Of a stretch of DNA of 64,000 nt, positions 36,339 to 50,029 are shown in pieces. The DNA lies in contig JAHRBC010000003.1 of NCBI GenBank assembly GCA_022702545.1, positions 3,472,001-3,536,000 of the forward strand, given 5' to 3'. Source of the DNA: Phycomyces nitens (taxonomy: Eukaryota; Mucoromycota; Mucoromycetes; Mucorales; Phycomycetaceae). Position numbers and translations under genes: made by a program. The notes beneath the pieces were generated by a model. It did not search any database. It saw nothing but the letters and a program-made list of their open reading frames with translations, and was not told the DNA's origin. Each line of letters begins with the position of its first letter. The stretch's first letter is position 1.

Positions 36339-37729
36339 ATGACGAACCAACTCATTACATTAGTCAACAATTGCTTTGTATGCAATGACACATTTTCAAC
36401 ACCCCAAAGATTGCGTTATCATCTCCAGGCATTACATGACATCACGACACCGCCACGTAAAACTGGTCTTAAGCACAAACGCACCGATGACATCACATTT
36501 GTTACTATTGATCAGGGGATTAAGCATGACAATGTCAAACAACAACTTGCATGTCCTTCTTGCTTATTTTACTGTAAGGAGAAAGGCGATTTAAAAACTC
36601 ATGTTGAAGACGTTCATCTTCGCAAGCGATCCTTCGATCATGGTGAGAGTACTCCAAAACCAGTCAAAGAAAGGAAAATTGTCTCAATCCCTGGAGAACG
36701 ACATTTTTATACATTCGCTGCTTCTGACAGACTATTTGTTCCAATTTACCGAAAATAACAGTGAATATGATCGACAAACTCAAGGATATTATAACGATCA
36801 TCATGCCAGACAATACCTTTCTCTCTGAGGTATCCAAGAAAATACTTGACGCAGAAGAATTCGATCAGCAGAGCCTGAAAACCCTGAAGCAATTCCGAAA
36901 TGTATACCAGTTGCTTCAATCAGTACTTCAGAAGCCGTATAAAGAATTGCCATATGCTTTGTGGACATACCAGCTCCCCTCGGACATGTCCTCAATAGAA
37001 ACCAAGTTTACCCGCATTGTTCAATATATTTTAACCGATTACTCAAATAAATCCAATCGCTCAACTGAATACGCGATTAAAGGGGAACGGACATTCTGGA
37101 TTGATCGCGTAGTTCCTTTGCTCCAAACGCTTGGTGATCAGACCGGCTTTATTAGCTTTGAATGGTGTGAGACGGTTGCAGACGAGCAGATGGAGTCCAA
37201 TACTGTACCAGAGTGTTGGATCCAAGGAAATGTGCGATATCTTGATGGTCTTGGCTATGATCGGAAAGGACGAAGCAAGATCGTAATGGAGTCTTCAAGT
37301 GGTCCAACGGCAGAGAAAACGGACCACACGTTGAACGACACTATCAAGAACATGCACAATTCCATTGCGTTGCTGGAAGCAGTGGTCAGACGAAACCAGT
37401 ATGCCTGCTTCGTCACTTTGACAAAAGTGCGTGCATTCTCACTGCAACTCGTTTGTACGACCTTGACACTGTCAACCACTCGTCTGGATCCTGACAGTCC
37501 TGGAAAATGCATTGTTCAGCAGCACCGTTATGCCGATCTACCAGTGTCCCCTGATGACTAGATTTTGTGGTACAAGGTTTTTGAGCTTCTTGCTTTATTG
37601 ACAACCATGCTTGAGGAGCAAACGATGATAATTGATGAATTGCATGTCGAAAGCAGTGGATCTGTGGATATAACCAAAGAAGAATATGTCTGCAAGATTT
37701 TATCTAAATTGTCAACCATCCCACCTTAA
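36339..37729 (+). pseudogene. C2H2 zinc-finger protein with conserved C-terminal core, broken
   Basis: Two C2H2 fingers open the protein: Cys-x2-Cys-x12-His-x4-His at about residues 13-34 and a second near residue 90. The frame then stops at TAA 36756-36758 while the downstream part continues in another frame from about 36728, so a frameshift lies between 36725 and 36758. The long C-terminal part (36761-37558) stops at TAG 37559-37561, but coding-like sequence continues in the same frame (Lys-Val-Phe-Glu-Leu-Leu) to TAA 37727-37729, so the TAG is a nonsense mutation, probably from TGG or CAG. The C-terminal core has Leu-Asp-Gly-Leu-Gly-Tyr, then Val-Met-Glu-Ser-Ser-Ser-Gly, then Asp-Thr-Ile-Lys. 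I recall similar proteins as an expanded Mucorales family. An Asp...Glu-x-Ser layout suggests a PD-(D/E)XK-like fold, which is inference. The earlier ATG at 36246 gives a hydrophobic leader and seems less likely. Confidence 0.6.
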
Positions 37730-40700
37730 TATTTTTTTTTCGCTTTCCATTTCCTTATTACTATAATACCTTTTGAGAAAGATATAGGTTTCCTTGTTTT
37801 ACTAAATAGATAAAAGTATACTAAATGTTGTATTATGCATCTGGTCAAGGAATGTCTTGGGTTTCTGCTATACATATTTTCAGATGCAAAGAAATTCCTA
37901 TGAAATTCATGATCAAATCAACTATACTATGTTTTGCCAAAGTGAAACCCTTGGATCAGAGTATCGAAACCAAGAAATGGCTGATAAGTTCACTTGCTAT
38001 TTGTATTTGACGTTATTTACACACAGTTCAATAAATGCATGCATAAAAAAAAGATCACAAGAATGTTGGTATAACCAATTCAATAAAGATACAGGTTTAT
38101 TTGTACAAAAAAATAACAATAATAATGCCATTTATATTGGCTGATATGTATCTTTGAGTCTCATAGAATAAACTGCCTATTCAATATTCTTTTATTATTG
38201 ATATTTCACAAGACAATCGAGCAACCAAGATCCAGATAATAATTAAATATTGATCCATTAGCTTGATCATCTTAAAAACTACACAAGGAGTTGAAACTTA
38301 AAATGCGATCAGCTTATTTTATGTTTGTCAGTATTTGTAAAACGGTTTGCAATTAATTACTTTTAGACATACTCTTGAATGCTTATATCAGTTCATGTCT
38401 TTTGCAAAGATACCAGGAAATACGAGATGAATGGACTGGTTTATTAAGAGTTGCGATGGTTTGCTTTCTGGGTACGGGATCTATCTTGATAGACGATCCG
38501 TAAGTTTGGCATGGAGTGCATTACACCATTTTGGCTCACCCTATCCCAAAACCAGGTTTTTGGATTTATATAGATTTCGTCTCCTTTTTTTTTCTTAATA
38601 AATATTGAAAACTTGAAATACTTTGGATCATTTCTTCAAGATCAATAATATGATCCAACGTTCACTTGGGATTTACTCGTATTTTTATTCTCACAAACTA
38701 TTGGTACTCTAAGGGTATATGCTTAGTACAAGGCAGAGTAAGTGCTTCTAAAGGTTACAGTACAATATATTGACAAATACCAAATTTCTTGCAACTTTAG
38801 AAGAGAAATATATATGTCTATGAAATTTTCTTTAATTCTCCCAAAAGACATATCTGGAAACTAAATATAATTACTTGATACATATAAAAAGACAGATATT
38901 TTCAAATATAAAAAACTGTATATTTGATCCATGAACCCATGAACCCATGAATATAAAATAAAGCTATACTTATTAATTTTGATTTGCTTCATCAAAATCA
39001 TCGAATTGAATATCCTGTCTACTATTATATTAATATATTGCTAGTATTCTTATTTAACTTGGTCATTTGGGCTAAAGTAAAGCATATCTGAGAAAAGCTT
39101 TTTTGACGAATTAAAAGGCCAGTTTTTTGGTCTATCTGAAAATATATGGATCTACTTTTCTGATCAACTCTCGAATCTTGACTTGTTTCAGATAATTAAG
39201 AGAAGGGGCAAAATTGCTCATATTGATATAATATATATACCGAGGAAACATTTTTATGATTGTAGGCTTTTAAAGGTGTCTATTTTCATTGCCTATACAT
39301 ATTGAAAGGCTGTAGTGAGGACCTTTGGGCTGAGAAATATACTTGGATTCTTTTTCTGAAGAGACATTCGATTTTCAGTAATTAATTATTGTGTTTTAGA
39401 CCTCTGAAATACTGGCAGATTATATTTTGACTTTTGTAGTGCGTGGTGTGTTAATTATCTATAGAATATTATTGACTGGTATCTACTGATATTAGTATTA
39501 TGAGGAATACCTTTATTGATCTTTGAATATTTTTCGAATCTTAAACCTAGTGTTTAGAGGTCTATTGGTATTTTCTGAACTGACTCACAATTGAAAATAT
39601 TTCCGGAAAGTGCTTAATAGACAACCTGCAACAATAATTCTTGGATCAAATAGTAAACTATCCGCAGAAAAGCAAACAAAAGTCAGAAATTGGAAGCTGA
39701 ACAACTATCTAAACTTACATTATGTACAATCCCATGCACACTAAAGTATAACTATCAGAGCGAGCAGCTATTGACTTGTTCTGCAAGCAACACATACATT
39801 TGGCCGGTTTTGAAAGGTAGAAATATCTAACAACCACTTCAAGTCTACACTACATACTTTGAGTGGAATGAAAAGTGTGGAATTGATAGACAATGCTGAG
39901 CATTATATAGTACATGTATAGCTATCTAAATTCATTATATTTGAAATGAATGCACCAAACCGAGAAAACATTGTATTGTATTTTATTTTAGGAAATCTTT
40001 ACTTAGAACTTGTAAGCAAATTGACTCGAGAAGATCTGTATATTGAGGTTATAGGTGGTTGTCTCGATAGATTTGTTGAGAATTGGGTCCGAGTACTAGC
40101 TTAAGAACCAATATTTCTTGGATGATTTCATCAAAATAAGGATACAATAGATATAGAATAATACCGGGTAGATATATTTATAACTATAGCCTCGCTTTCA
40201 AGCTACTAATAAAGTACGGGGTCGACATGTATTTCTTCCTAGCTAGTGATCTATCTAAAGTCGACTACAAACAGTTGATAGTTAAAATAAAAAGAATCAA
40301 GTAGTGCCAAGATATTAGGTAAGAGTCGAAATGAAAAAAAAAGTTAAATGAGCTAACCTAAAATCTGGCTATATTCATAGACTAAAGAAATATCACATCT
40401 CTAGCTTACAGTCATAATATATTAATATATAACACAGCGTTTTTTGTGGGTCAATACTTTTTAAATGTATTATTTTTCTTGCTTATTTCTACAATATATT
40501 TTATTTACAAGACCAGGCGCTTTTTTTTCAAGAATAAGAAAGGCTGTTTGGTAGTGTCAAGTATGATCCAGACTAAAGGTCTACAGATTACAAATATATA
40601 AAATTTATAGTCCTGTCCCATAGAGATACGTCTTTATAAAACAGTAAAAAAATACATTTTTTATCAGACATTGGAAAATAGTCTCTTGTTAAGAATATGG

Positions 40701-41561
40701 ATATTCTTCAATGTATAGATATTATTTATCTGCATGCCAAACCAAAAACAAAAACAAGAATGAATCTAGTTGGTTTCCATTCATCGAGGCTCGATTTATA
40801 TATTCTATATATCAAAAACTGAGCACAGCCCAAATAAAAGATAGAATACAAAAAACAAATCGTTCACTGTACATGAGACAATGTATGATATATATATATT
40901 ATAGTTTTGGTAGAATATAATTTTCTAAAATTTATGCAACTACTCCTGGGAAAATCCCTAAAGGTACCAGCACACATAGAAGAAGAAGAAAAGATACTAT
41001 AACAAACTGTCTGATTACGTACCATACAGTACATATAATAGGCTCCTTTACATGGAAACTTTTGATAGTACGCAACATATTTTAGGCTTACCCTGAATAA
41101 ACACAGGCATGTGTCATATGAATAAAATAATATATATATATACAACACCAGAAAAAAAACACCACATTGGTATAGATCCTCTGTTTAGACAGCTAAAAAT
41201 GACAAGGGATCTATAAAGACAACGGTCTACCCCAAGATATTCAACATTGATCCTAGCCGTTAAGATTAAATATGATATTAATTTTATCCTTTAAATTGCG
41301 AGGGCCCTCAAACAATCATCAATTGGTCCAGAACTGTTCTATTTATTATCCTCTTGTACCATAGGCCATATCATTTTCGATATATTTAAAATATAGTGAC
41401 AGCCTGACCTTTTCTTTTCTTTATTTTTATAGCGTATAAAGATGCGATTAGTCTTCACTTAAATACCACTTCTTTATATACAGTTGAATGTAAATCTTGA
41501 CTTAAAAAAAAAGAACAGTAAAGCACCATGTAAAATAGGAGCTACTCAAAATGAAGGTTTT
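37730..41561. other. 3.8-kb AT-rich region without genes
   Basis: Nothing supportable seen. Stops are frequent in all frames. A tiny tandem CCATGAAC occurs near 38932-38950. Several A/T runs and (TA)n tracts are present. Confidence 0.5.
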
Positions 41562-43588
41562 TTACAGAAAATGAGCCTTGATACCCTCATTTTGTGTTGA
41601 ATGCCTTGGCTTATAAGTTGTTTGGAGATATGTTGATGACTGTGAAAAGAGTAATGGTGCAGATGTGGCTCTTCTGTTGGTAAAAGGCAATATATAGTTC
41701 TGGGATATGGAAGATTGATGCAAAGGTGAATTAAGCTTGGAGAGTGAAGCAGAATGTGCTTCTGGCAAGGGGAGTAAGAACGGCTTTTTGTAAAGCAACG
41801 AATCAAGCGGTGCCTTTTCGTTAGAATGTATCCCGATGCAGGGGTTTCCCCACACATAATTCTTACTCCAGTGGTCAAAGTAAGACACAGGCTTCTCAGC
41901 AAGACTTTTACACACCAGTGGGGGTCTTGGACAGTCCCAGGGTCTTTGAGAATCATCACATAGCTGTACAAGATTAAAGCCGGTTGAGAATGGCGAGTAC
42001 CACTTTTGTTCAGTGATGAGTTTACTATCCATGCCGTTATCTTTAGGAGCCTGCTCTTTTGATAAACATGGTGGATCCAAATATTGCTTATTTTCACCGT
42101 ATATAAACGCCAAATCCTTTGATGTGTTTGTAACAGTTTGACTATAGTCATCCAATATCAATACATCGTCTGCCGTTAACAAAGAGCATTCGCTGCGATC
42201 AAGAGTTTCGTCGTCATAGTCATCATTCAAGGTGCTTTCTCCATCACTTTCGACTTGAAATCTATCTTCAAAGGTCTCTGATACGCTGTTTGGATCCTCT
42301 TTACACAAAATTGAGCTTGTGATATCGCAAGGCAAAATGCGAGTGTCTGGTTTGATATCCGGTACGACTTTATTCGTCTGCGGTTCGTTCTCGACACCTT
42401 TTTTTTCTGGTTGGTCTTGATGGCAGATTGATGGCCCTATCCGTCTCTTGAAAGATCTCTCTCGCACTATTGTCCATTCGTTGTCATCATTTGGATGTGG
42501 TTTTGGTGAAGGTTTGTTGTCCCTGGTATCTATAGATCCTGTTTCTAAGGACGGTGCTGGGGGTGGGCCAATGATTGCATGGACAGCCTGAACAGATGGC
42601 TCTCGGAACCCGCTGGTATGAGAACGTGCCTCTGATCTCTTTGTACGTGATCGGCCACTCTTTTCCTTCTTTCGACGCACAACCGTATTATCATTCTGCT
42701 TGACCTGGATTAGTTTTAGAGGAGGATCGTTGGCTGGATCGACGGTATTATTGTGAGTCAAGTCAGGATATTTTCTCCGTGATAATGATATGTATCCAAT
42801 ATAGTCAAAGGATTTATTGAAAATGAATATAGACGCATGTGTTGCTGTGCGTATAGACCACTGCCCAAAGGACATACATGCGGTTCGATATCTTGGTTGG
42901 AGCTAAAATACAGGCGATGAATCGGAATTAGTTTGGCCTACAAGGGAAAACAATCTTTTACATATGCATTTATATTTAATTTCTAGTAATCTATTCCAAC
43001 TCTTTTATGACCTTTGAAGGCTGGCAGTTATGGCCATGTCCTTCACATCTAATTTACATCAATAATATCTTTTGGGTGGCGCATTTTGCATGTCAGTCCA
43101 ATCTGACCTTCTTCTTTTTTTTTGATTTCAGTAAACTTGAGCCATATCCTTTCAAGAATTCTGTTTGCCTTTGTATACTGTGAATATGTCGTGCTCACCT
43201 TTTGAGAGAGAATCCAAAGGGAAAGTAATATAAATACCATCCATGGTAAACGGACATCAAAAGAAAAGGACTGCCCTTGATTTGGTGCCACAAAAGAATA
43301 TATATCTGGGCTTAGTAACCTACATAGTGTGGCGTGGATGTGATCGATAAGACAAGGGTTTCTGTGTATAGGGCAGGTGAGACAGTGGAGTGTATAGGTG
43401 TCGAACGGGGTACGTATCGTTGCTTGTGGTATATGTGCCGATAATTCGCGAGTAGAAAAGGCTTGTAGCCAGGACTTGAAGTGGCTATAGACAGTGATAA
43501 CAGTGATAGAAATCAAAGAGGCAATAACCAACAGGACTGGAAGGGATACCATTAGAGAAACTACTCTAAGATCCCGAGATGATCGCAT
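41562..43588 (-). CDS. Orphan membrane-anchored protein with long disordered tail
   Basis: Two exons, complement(join(41562..42902, 43058..43588)), 623 aa, joined in phase 0 by a 155-nt intron (GTAAAT...TTTTAG). The N-terminal exon has two transmembrane segments, near residues 10-37 and 120-140, with a Cys-rich loop between them (Cys-Leu-Thr-Cys-Pro, Cys-Leu-Ile, Cys-Arg). A basic, possibly coiled-coil stretch follows. The second exon is hydrophilic, with an Arg/Lys-rich patch, an acidic Asp/Glu-rich region and a C-terminal half rich in Trp, Pro and Ser, which looks intrinsically disordered and cytosolic. No family was recognised. The frame extends 13 codons upstream of ATG 43588 but has no other ATG. 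The splice join is supported by phase and signals, not by homology; two separate genes remain possible. Confidence 0.6.
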
Positions 43589-46500
43589 GAGAGAATAAGT
43601 AAATGATGAGAAGAAGGGAAATATCAAGTATGAATAAAAAGTTTTTTTATGATATTGTCGCTATAATCATGCACGCGTTTTTAATGAATTTTTTAGCTGC
43701 GCTTCAATATGGCCTGAATCCTTTCCCTGTATGCAAAATAACAAGATTACATTTATCTACCTTTTACCCCTTCTGCTCTCCTCATCCCTTTGATCTAGTG
43801 GCAATATATATATACATATATATATACGTATGTATTTATGTATAAAATGGAGTAAAAAAAAGACCTTTTGAATGCTCATGAAATAACAACGAACCCAATG
43901 ATGAAAGTCAAGTATAATGGCAAATGATAAAGACTCAATGCTTGTGATCTTCACATTTTATTTAGCATATATTCATGTATTACATGAGATCTGAGGCCCA
44001 GAATTTACCAGCAGCAATACTACGTATAAACAGTAAGGATTCTATTGAAATATAACAAAATGAGCCTATAATCGGAGAATATTTATTTTCAATCGTAAAA
44101 GTGTACAAGGCATAGCTTAATAAACATATCGACTTACAAAGCAACAGCTTATATCACAAAGGATATATTGAATCCTTGAGATCACCATTGAATGGAATTG
44201 GCTAAACATGGAAAGAAAACTAGGCCCCTGCTTCCTGGTACCAAGAGTCTTTCTATTCATGCAATAAGTTTGAGCCAGCAGTGACAACCCCATCTTTTGA
44301 ACATAAGATCATATACTCTAAAAATGAGCACTCTGACCATTTGGTCACTAGAGAACCCAAAGAGCCTATACGACATATTGTGTATATAGATGACGAGCAA
44401 ATGGTATGTAGGCTACAAGAGGTACAGAAAGCAGAGTCGTATTTCAAACATTGCAATAACACCCAAACAACAAACTTGATTAAGAAATCCCCAAAAATAT
44501 AATTTAATTAAAATAAAAAGTAACCAGAAAATAGGTTCTCTTTGAGTGAATTGATACATGTGTATTTTCCTTGGTATTAACATCTAGTCTGTATTAATGC
44601 ATCCTAAATCCACGTTTATTCTGGTTCTAATCTACATTTAAATATATGTTTTTTTTTAGAAAATAAATCCTGTATCTACCTAGTGTTTTGCAGCTGATAT
44701 TTTATTAATATTCGTTTTATTTCCAAGTAGATGGATATGGATCTTGGCAAATTATTGGCATCTTATTGTTGTTGTAAATCAATCTTTAAACACAAATCGA
44801 GATTATTATTATTTTTTAAGAATTTCTTGTCTATTGACGCTACACAATCTATTATATCACTAGAGGGGTTTCAGAGAATGAAAGCTTGGTCAGTAGGCAT
44901 TGAGGTCACAGTCTCTCACAAGTGATCAACATATTGTACACATAATGAATGGCACTACTGGCAAATCAAATGCCAAAAATTTTCAACTTGTACCACAATT
45001 GTCGAGAGACGTACAATGAGCACCAGAATTAACTTTACAAAGCCTTTACATGTAAACTGCACTAGACTATTCCTAACCAGTTTTTACGTAAATATGATAA
45101 TCTATACTCTTTATCAGGGTGCTATGCTATTCAAGTACTGTCTTTTAATACTAGTACTAGCTATAGAGCTTGTCCTCGGCTCACCTACAAAATAAGCTGA
45201 ACGACGGTCAATTGCGCTTTTTTTTTAAAAAAAATCCTTTATACATAATATCCAATTTCCAGCATGGTTATACATCTAGTTAAAGATCAAGTTACTACTA
45301 TTGAAACATATTAACTGACAGATTAAAGGTTTACTAAAAAGACATGTCTTTTCATATTAGTTAACTACAGGTAAATATCCCATTAAAAACCGATTCTAAA
45401 ACACTTGAAATCTCCAAGTAGAGCACCAAACCATATATAACAATCCGTCGAGAAACCCAACATTACATATTATTATCATACTATCTTATCCACAAACACT
45501 TCTCTTGAAATATAAAATATTAAATATTCCCCATACTCGTTTCAAAGCAATGCTTTTTTTTAAAAGTACATTCAAAGGATATTGAATAATGTGATATATT
45601 GAAAACTTGATACACACTAATAATTCTGGATGAGATCTTGATGAGAATTAGTCAATAATTATCAATAATAAAAAGCCCCATATTATAGAATAAGGTGATT
45701 AGATACAATCCATTAAGCACGCTATTAAGCAATGATAATGATGATGATGATGATTCTGTAAAACAAAATTAAATTAAAGTGGTTGGACCCAAAATGTGGT
45801 TGTAACAATGATTTTATTGCTTTTGTCCTTGGGAAACCTATCCATTTATACTTACAATCGTATAATTAATTATGCTAGTATTCACATTATTTTGCATCAA
45901 ATTTTTTCTCTATTTGTTTAAGTTTTATTGAAAATAGACTTTGTGGAAGTTTTGAGTAAAAAATCAAAGTAGTGCACAAGGCTTGTTTTTAAAGGGTTCC
46001 AAAGGGTTTTTTAATATATATATTTTGTTAAATTTATTGTTTTATGATACATGAGAAAGACATAGTTAAAAGTAGATTATGATTCAGCACTTGATAAAAA
46101 CAAATAATTGATCTGTGAAGAGTTTAAACGACTACCAAAGGGATGAATGGAGCTTTATAGACTATGTACGCTCTGTAATGACGCCAAATAAAAAGAGCTG
46201 TGCAGCCAAAGATAAAAGATGTGCTTTCAAAAGATATGATCTTTGAAAAGTGTAATAACATGTATACAGGACGTATCGTCTTTGGTGGGGAATATAGGCA
46301 AATAAGTCAAGTTACAAGGCGATCCAGATTGTAGTGTTCAGTGAATACCCAAAAATAATGTGCAATTGAGCATCATCCAAAAGAGAATACAGGGAGTACA
46401 GTAGAGAGAGAAATATAGTAATAGTAATAGAGTGCAGACAGGTGCAAAAAGGGCATCTAACTTTTGCAAATGTATTTTTTTTGCTCACACAAAATACTAA

Positions 46501-46619
46501 TAATTATTGGCTGATATTGTGAAGCTTTAAATCAACTGTCAAGACCAATATACTCTCTATTATTACATTTCATGATATATTTAAAAAAAATACTTTTTTT
46601 TTCTTCCTTGAAAACTTTC

Positions 46620-46814
46620 TCAGATGGTCATTTCTCGGCTTATAAAGCATGTTTCAATCATATTGAATATTGGTAAATGAGAAGAACCAAATGAAAAAGT
46701 GTTTATAGATGCTTTGAAAACATTCTGTACAACAGGACGGCGATGAAACTTTGTGTTGTCCACAAAAACAAACACTGATTGATTGGGGTACGTTTTATCC
46801 AGCCATCCGAGCAA
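46620..46814 (-). pseudogene. DDE transposase remnant (IS630/Tc1 superfamily-like)
   Basis: A 64-codon frame reads Phe-Val-Phe-Val-Asp-Asn-x-Lys-Phe-His, then Pro-Ile-Phe-Asn-Met-Ile-Glu about 30 residues later. That matches the second Asp and the final Glu block (Asp-Asn-x2-x-His ... Pro-x-x-Asn-x-Ile-Glu) of DDE endonuclease-type transposases. A further minus-strand frame at 46923-47117, just upstream, contains Ile-Ile-Gly-Ser-Ile, like the strand before it in the same domain. No termini or remaining parts were found. It is a short decayed relic. Confidence 0.4.
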
Positions 46815-47891
46815 ATGGCCTATAAATTTTGCGGATTAACCAGCTTGTAGACCAAATAACATGTATACCCGTAAATATTCCCCTTTTTTTCTGATATAAT
46901 AAGCTCTGGTTATTTAAATATGTTATCTCTTTGTGTTTATGATAAAGTGTGTTATTTTTTTCATTACTTGATCTGGACTGTCGAGGAACAATGCAGGCGT
47001 TGAAACCACTTTTATCAACAAAAATGCAGCTATTAATGTAATTGATCCTATAATCGAGAGTCTCTTATCATAGTTTTTATGGACACCAAGGTCGGTTTGG
47101 GATATTTGGGCATTCATTATGATTATTAGAAAACTGCTCTTTCAAGCCAATTTCAGTTTCTTATCAGTGTGCCTCTGCAAGATCTTAATTTTAATCAAAC
47201 TTCTTAGAAAATAAAAATAAAGAGTCGACAGGAAACTTTGTGATGAGCATAATCTTGACTTGTCAAGGCAATCATATTACCATGCACCTATTCATTGACC
47301 AAGTCTCTCAAATAATCCAAATCTATTATTATTTTCAATTGTGACATGTCAAGTGTCACCATGTGGACGATATTCAACGGTATCACTTTTACCGAATCGA
47401 TCAAGGATGGTTTTGACAGTTGTAAAAACAAGTTGGTATTTCTAGACATTTGTTTTACTGTCGTAAAGACTATACAATTATCAAAGCATGATATTTTTCT
47501 GACTAAATTGTTTACTTGTAAAATAGTTTTGTAGTATTCTATTGATCCGCCGTCGCGCAAAGCGTGTGGTTTTTAGGTTTCCATTAAAATGAACTTATAA
47601 AACTATTAAAATATATAATGGTAAAAGCAGGAAAAGAAATGGCCTTGGTTGTAATGATCTCAAAGAGAATCCGAGTATCCCCAGCTGAAAAGAGGCGAGG
47701 AAAAACAAAGAATATCAACAGCGAATGAGCACCGTCTAGAGTTCAACTCTAAAAAAAAAGAGCGAGAGAGAGACCGTGTTCTACACCAGAAAAAGAGAAA
47801 TTAGTCTGGATCCTATGTGGTCTCAGGGCACAATAGACACTTTAGTTTTGGACTACGAGTAGGCTTAATGATTTAGAGAAGATTACCCTCG

Positions 47892-48231
47892 GAAAGTAGC
47901 AATCTTTCCCCAGAATATCGAGGACTATAGGTTGTGATTCGTCAAACAAAGGGAGACATGCATGTATTACAAGATAAGACAGGAACAACTTTATCCAGAG
48001 ATTGGCCACCATCGGATTTAAGAATAATATTTCCGGAAGTAATTATCAAGGCGAATTGTATGGGGTACAAACGATCATTAATCACAAGCACAGTGTTGAA
48101 AAAACATAAACTTGTAGTGATATTGAAAGGGTATCCCAAATGAGGACTCATGGAGCATACCGAGTAAATTCACTGATCTCCAAATGACCAAGCATACTAG
48201 ATACGTAGACAAACACAAATATCCCGAATGA
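47892..48231 (+). pseudogene. Ty3/gypsy integrase C-terminus and chromodomain remnant
   Basis: The plus strand encodes the tail of a chromovirus-type retrotransposon polyprotein. It holds a Leu-Ser-Pro-Glu-Tyr-Arg-Gly block, then Gly-x-x-x-Val-Leu-Gln-Asp-Lys-Thr-Gly and Pro-Pro-Ser-Asp-Leu. A chromodomain-like stretch follows, with Leu-Lys-Gly-Tyr-Pro and then Glu-Asp-Ser-Trp in a shifted frame, ending at TGA 48229-48231. Lesions are a TAG at 47928-47930 and a frameshift near 48138, with a one-base slip possible near 48155. Reverse transcriptase and LTRs were not found nearby. It is an old fragment. Confidence 0.7.
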
Positions 48232-50029
48232 GTTTGTAGTAAAACAAACCTGGAGGACAACCAAAAATCCAAAAGAATACATACTCTCTCAATCTACAAA
48301 ACAGCCAATTCTTCAAGATGAACCATGATAAAAGACGCCAAAGAAAGCGCTAAAAGTCAAGTTTGAAGGACAAGGTGTTGTTTGGTAATCCGGACAGCTG
48401 GACCTGCCAGAGGTTAATATAAGCTCTTATCTAAAAATATATATTAAAAAAAAGTAATATGTCTAATTCACTATTACTTATCAAGAGGTATCTAATTAGT
48501 AACACCCAGCCAATACGATGCCCAATACCCAGGGTAACTGAATATCTCTTGATAGCTATAAATACTCATAGAAACATTCATTCAATTCAGTGCCAAGTCT
48601 GATTGACTTGACTTTCAAAGGTGTATATATATATATGTAAAAAGTGTTTTGTTTCAAAATATCCTAACCCGTTAATGATTCAGATTTATCCTAGGTCATG
48701 GTATTCGGTGTAAAATACATATTTAGCCTTTATTTTTGACACTCTAATAGATATATGAGTAAGAATGGTCTATCAAGATATGAATGATCCTTTTATACAA
48801 AAGTCAAGCTGTTTCGAGGATATCGATATGTTTATATTTGTCTTCAATATTCTCCTGAACTCTACTCAATCGAGCAACCCTAGGCTGTAGCTAAAAAACA
48901 AATATCAAAGTCAAGCCGCACAGATTTCTGAATGTACCTCAAGTGATTGTGGCAACATATTACTTTGGAGGGTTCCTGTAGGCTTATTTTACCCTTCTTC
49001 TTTAATTTTTATATTGTTGTTGGCACAAATAGATGTATAAGATTTGGTCAGTTTCTAGCCAAGATCAAGCCATAAAAATTGGCCTACTTGTTTTGTAGTA
49101 TGACCAATGTATGTGGTAACCTGAAAGAGCACAGATTCGTTTATTAAAAGAAAATGCTATTCTTTGTATTCCTCTATATGTGCCCCATGCTCAATAAAAA
49201 AAACGGGTTGTGTTTGCAAAGGTAATGATATTCATAAATTGCTTGTTCTTTCTGGATCTCTTATGGCTCGAGGTTCAAAAGGGATCGAGATGCGAGTTAC
49301 AAAGGCAAAACTTGAGTTTTGTCAATTGAATAGGATTATTAATGATATTGCTGGCTAAACATTATTATTTCCATATTCTCTAATTGCACTTGTAATATCA
49401 AGATATTCGTCGATAAAAAGTTAGGATGTAATACTGAAACGGTGGTTTGTACACATTTGCTTGTGAGATTTAAGTATCGACCGTTTCTGTAAGAAAAAAA
49501 AAAGAACCAAAGGCTATAATCGTGCCATTGTGTCATTGTCATACTATCGTTTGCGTTCAGTCTCCAAGGTAGGACTTGTGGCACTGTTTGATTCATTTTG
49601 TGATGTTAGAACATTCATCATCGGTAGTCTACAAATCAGTCGACCAGGTTACCAAGTACCATGCCTTTAAATAAATCAAAAAAAATTTATACGCAGAATA
49701 TTAATGATTTATAAATGTATCTTAATTGCAAGTTGCCATGGTTAAGATGGTCCATTGCAAGACATTTAAAGAAGATGAATCGTAAATGTTTAATATGGCA
49801 ATAAAAACAACCAACGAATCCAAGCCGCAGTAGAGCCTTAGGGACCCAGAAGCTATATTTGTTATTATTATTATTATTATTTTTTCATTTTAACCGAGAA
49901 AATACTCGGGTACATCCTATAGACTAACTCAGAAACCTCTTAATCTTGTTCTTTTATTCCACTCCATCTTTGGTGTCATTCAATTGTTGCCATTCAACAT
50001 TCCATTCAATTCGACCTCTGTGGGTTGCA

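Larger units (their letters stand above)
43589..50029. other. 6.4-kb AT-rich region with transposon relics
   Basis: No intact gene. It contains the DDE transposase remnant at 46620-46814 and the Ty3/gypsy remnant at 47892-48231, listed separately. Minor features are (TA)n near 43806-43830, (GAT)n near 45733-45752, an AG-rich run near 47759-47776 and (ATT)n at 49862-49880. Short open frames at 44281-44502, 47288-47560 and 49164-49358 have no recognisable product. Confidence 0.5.
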
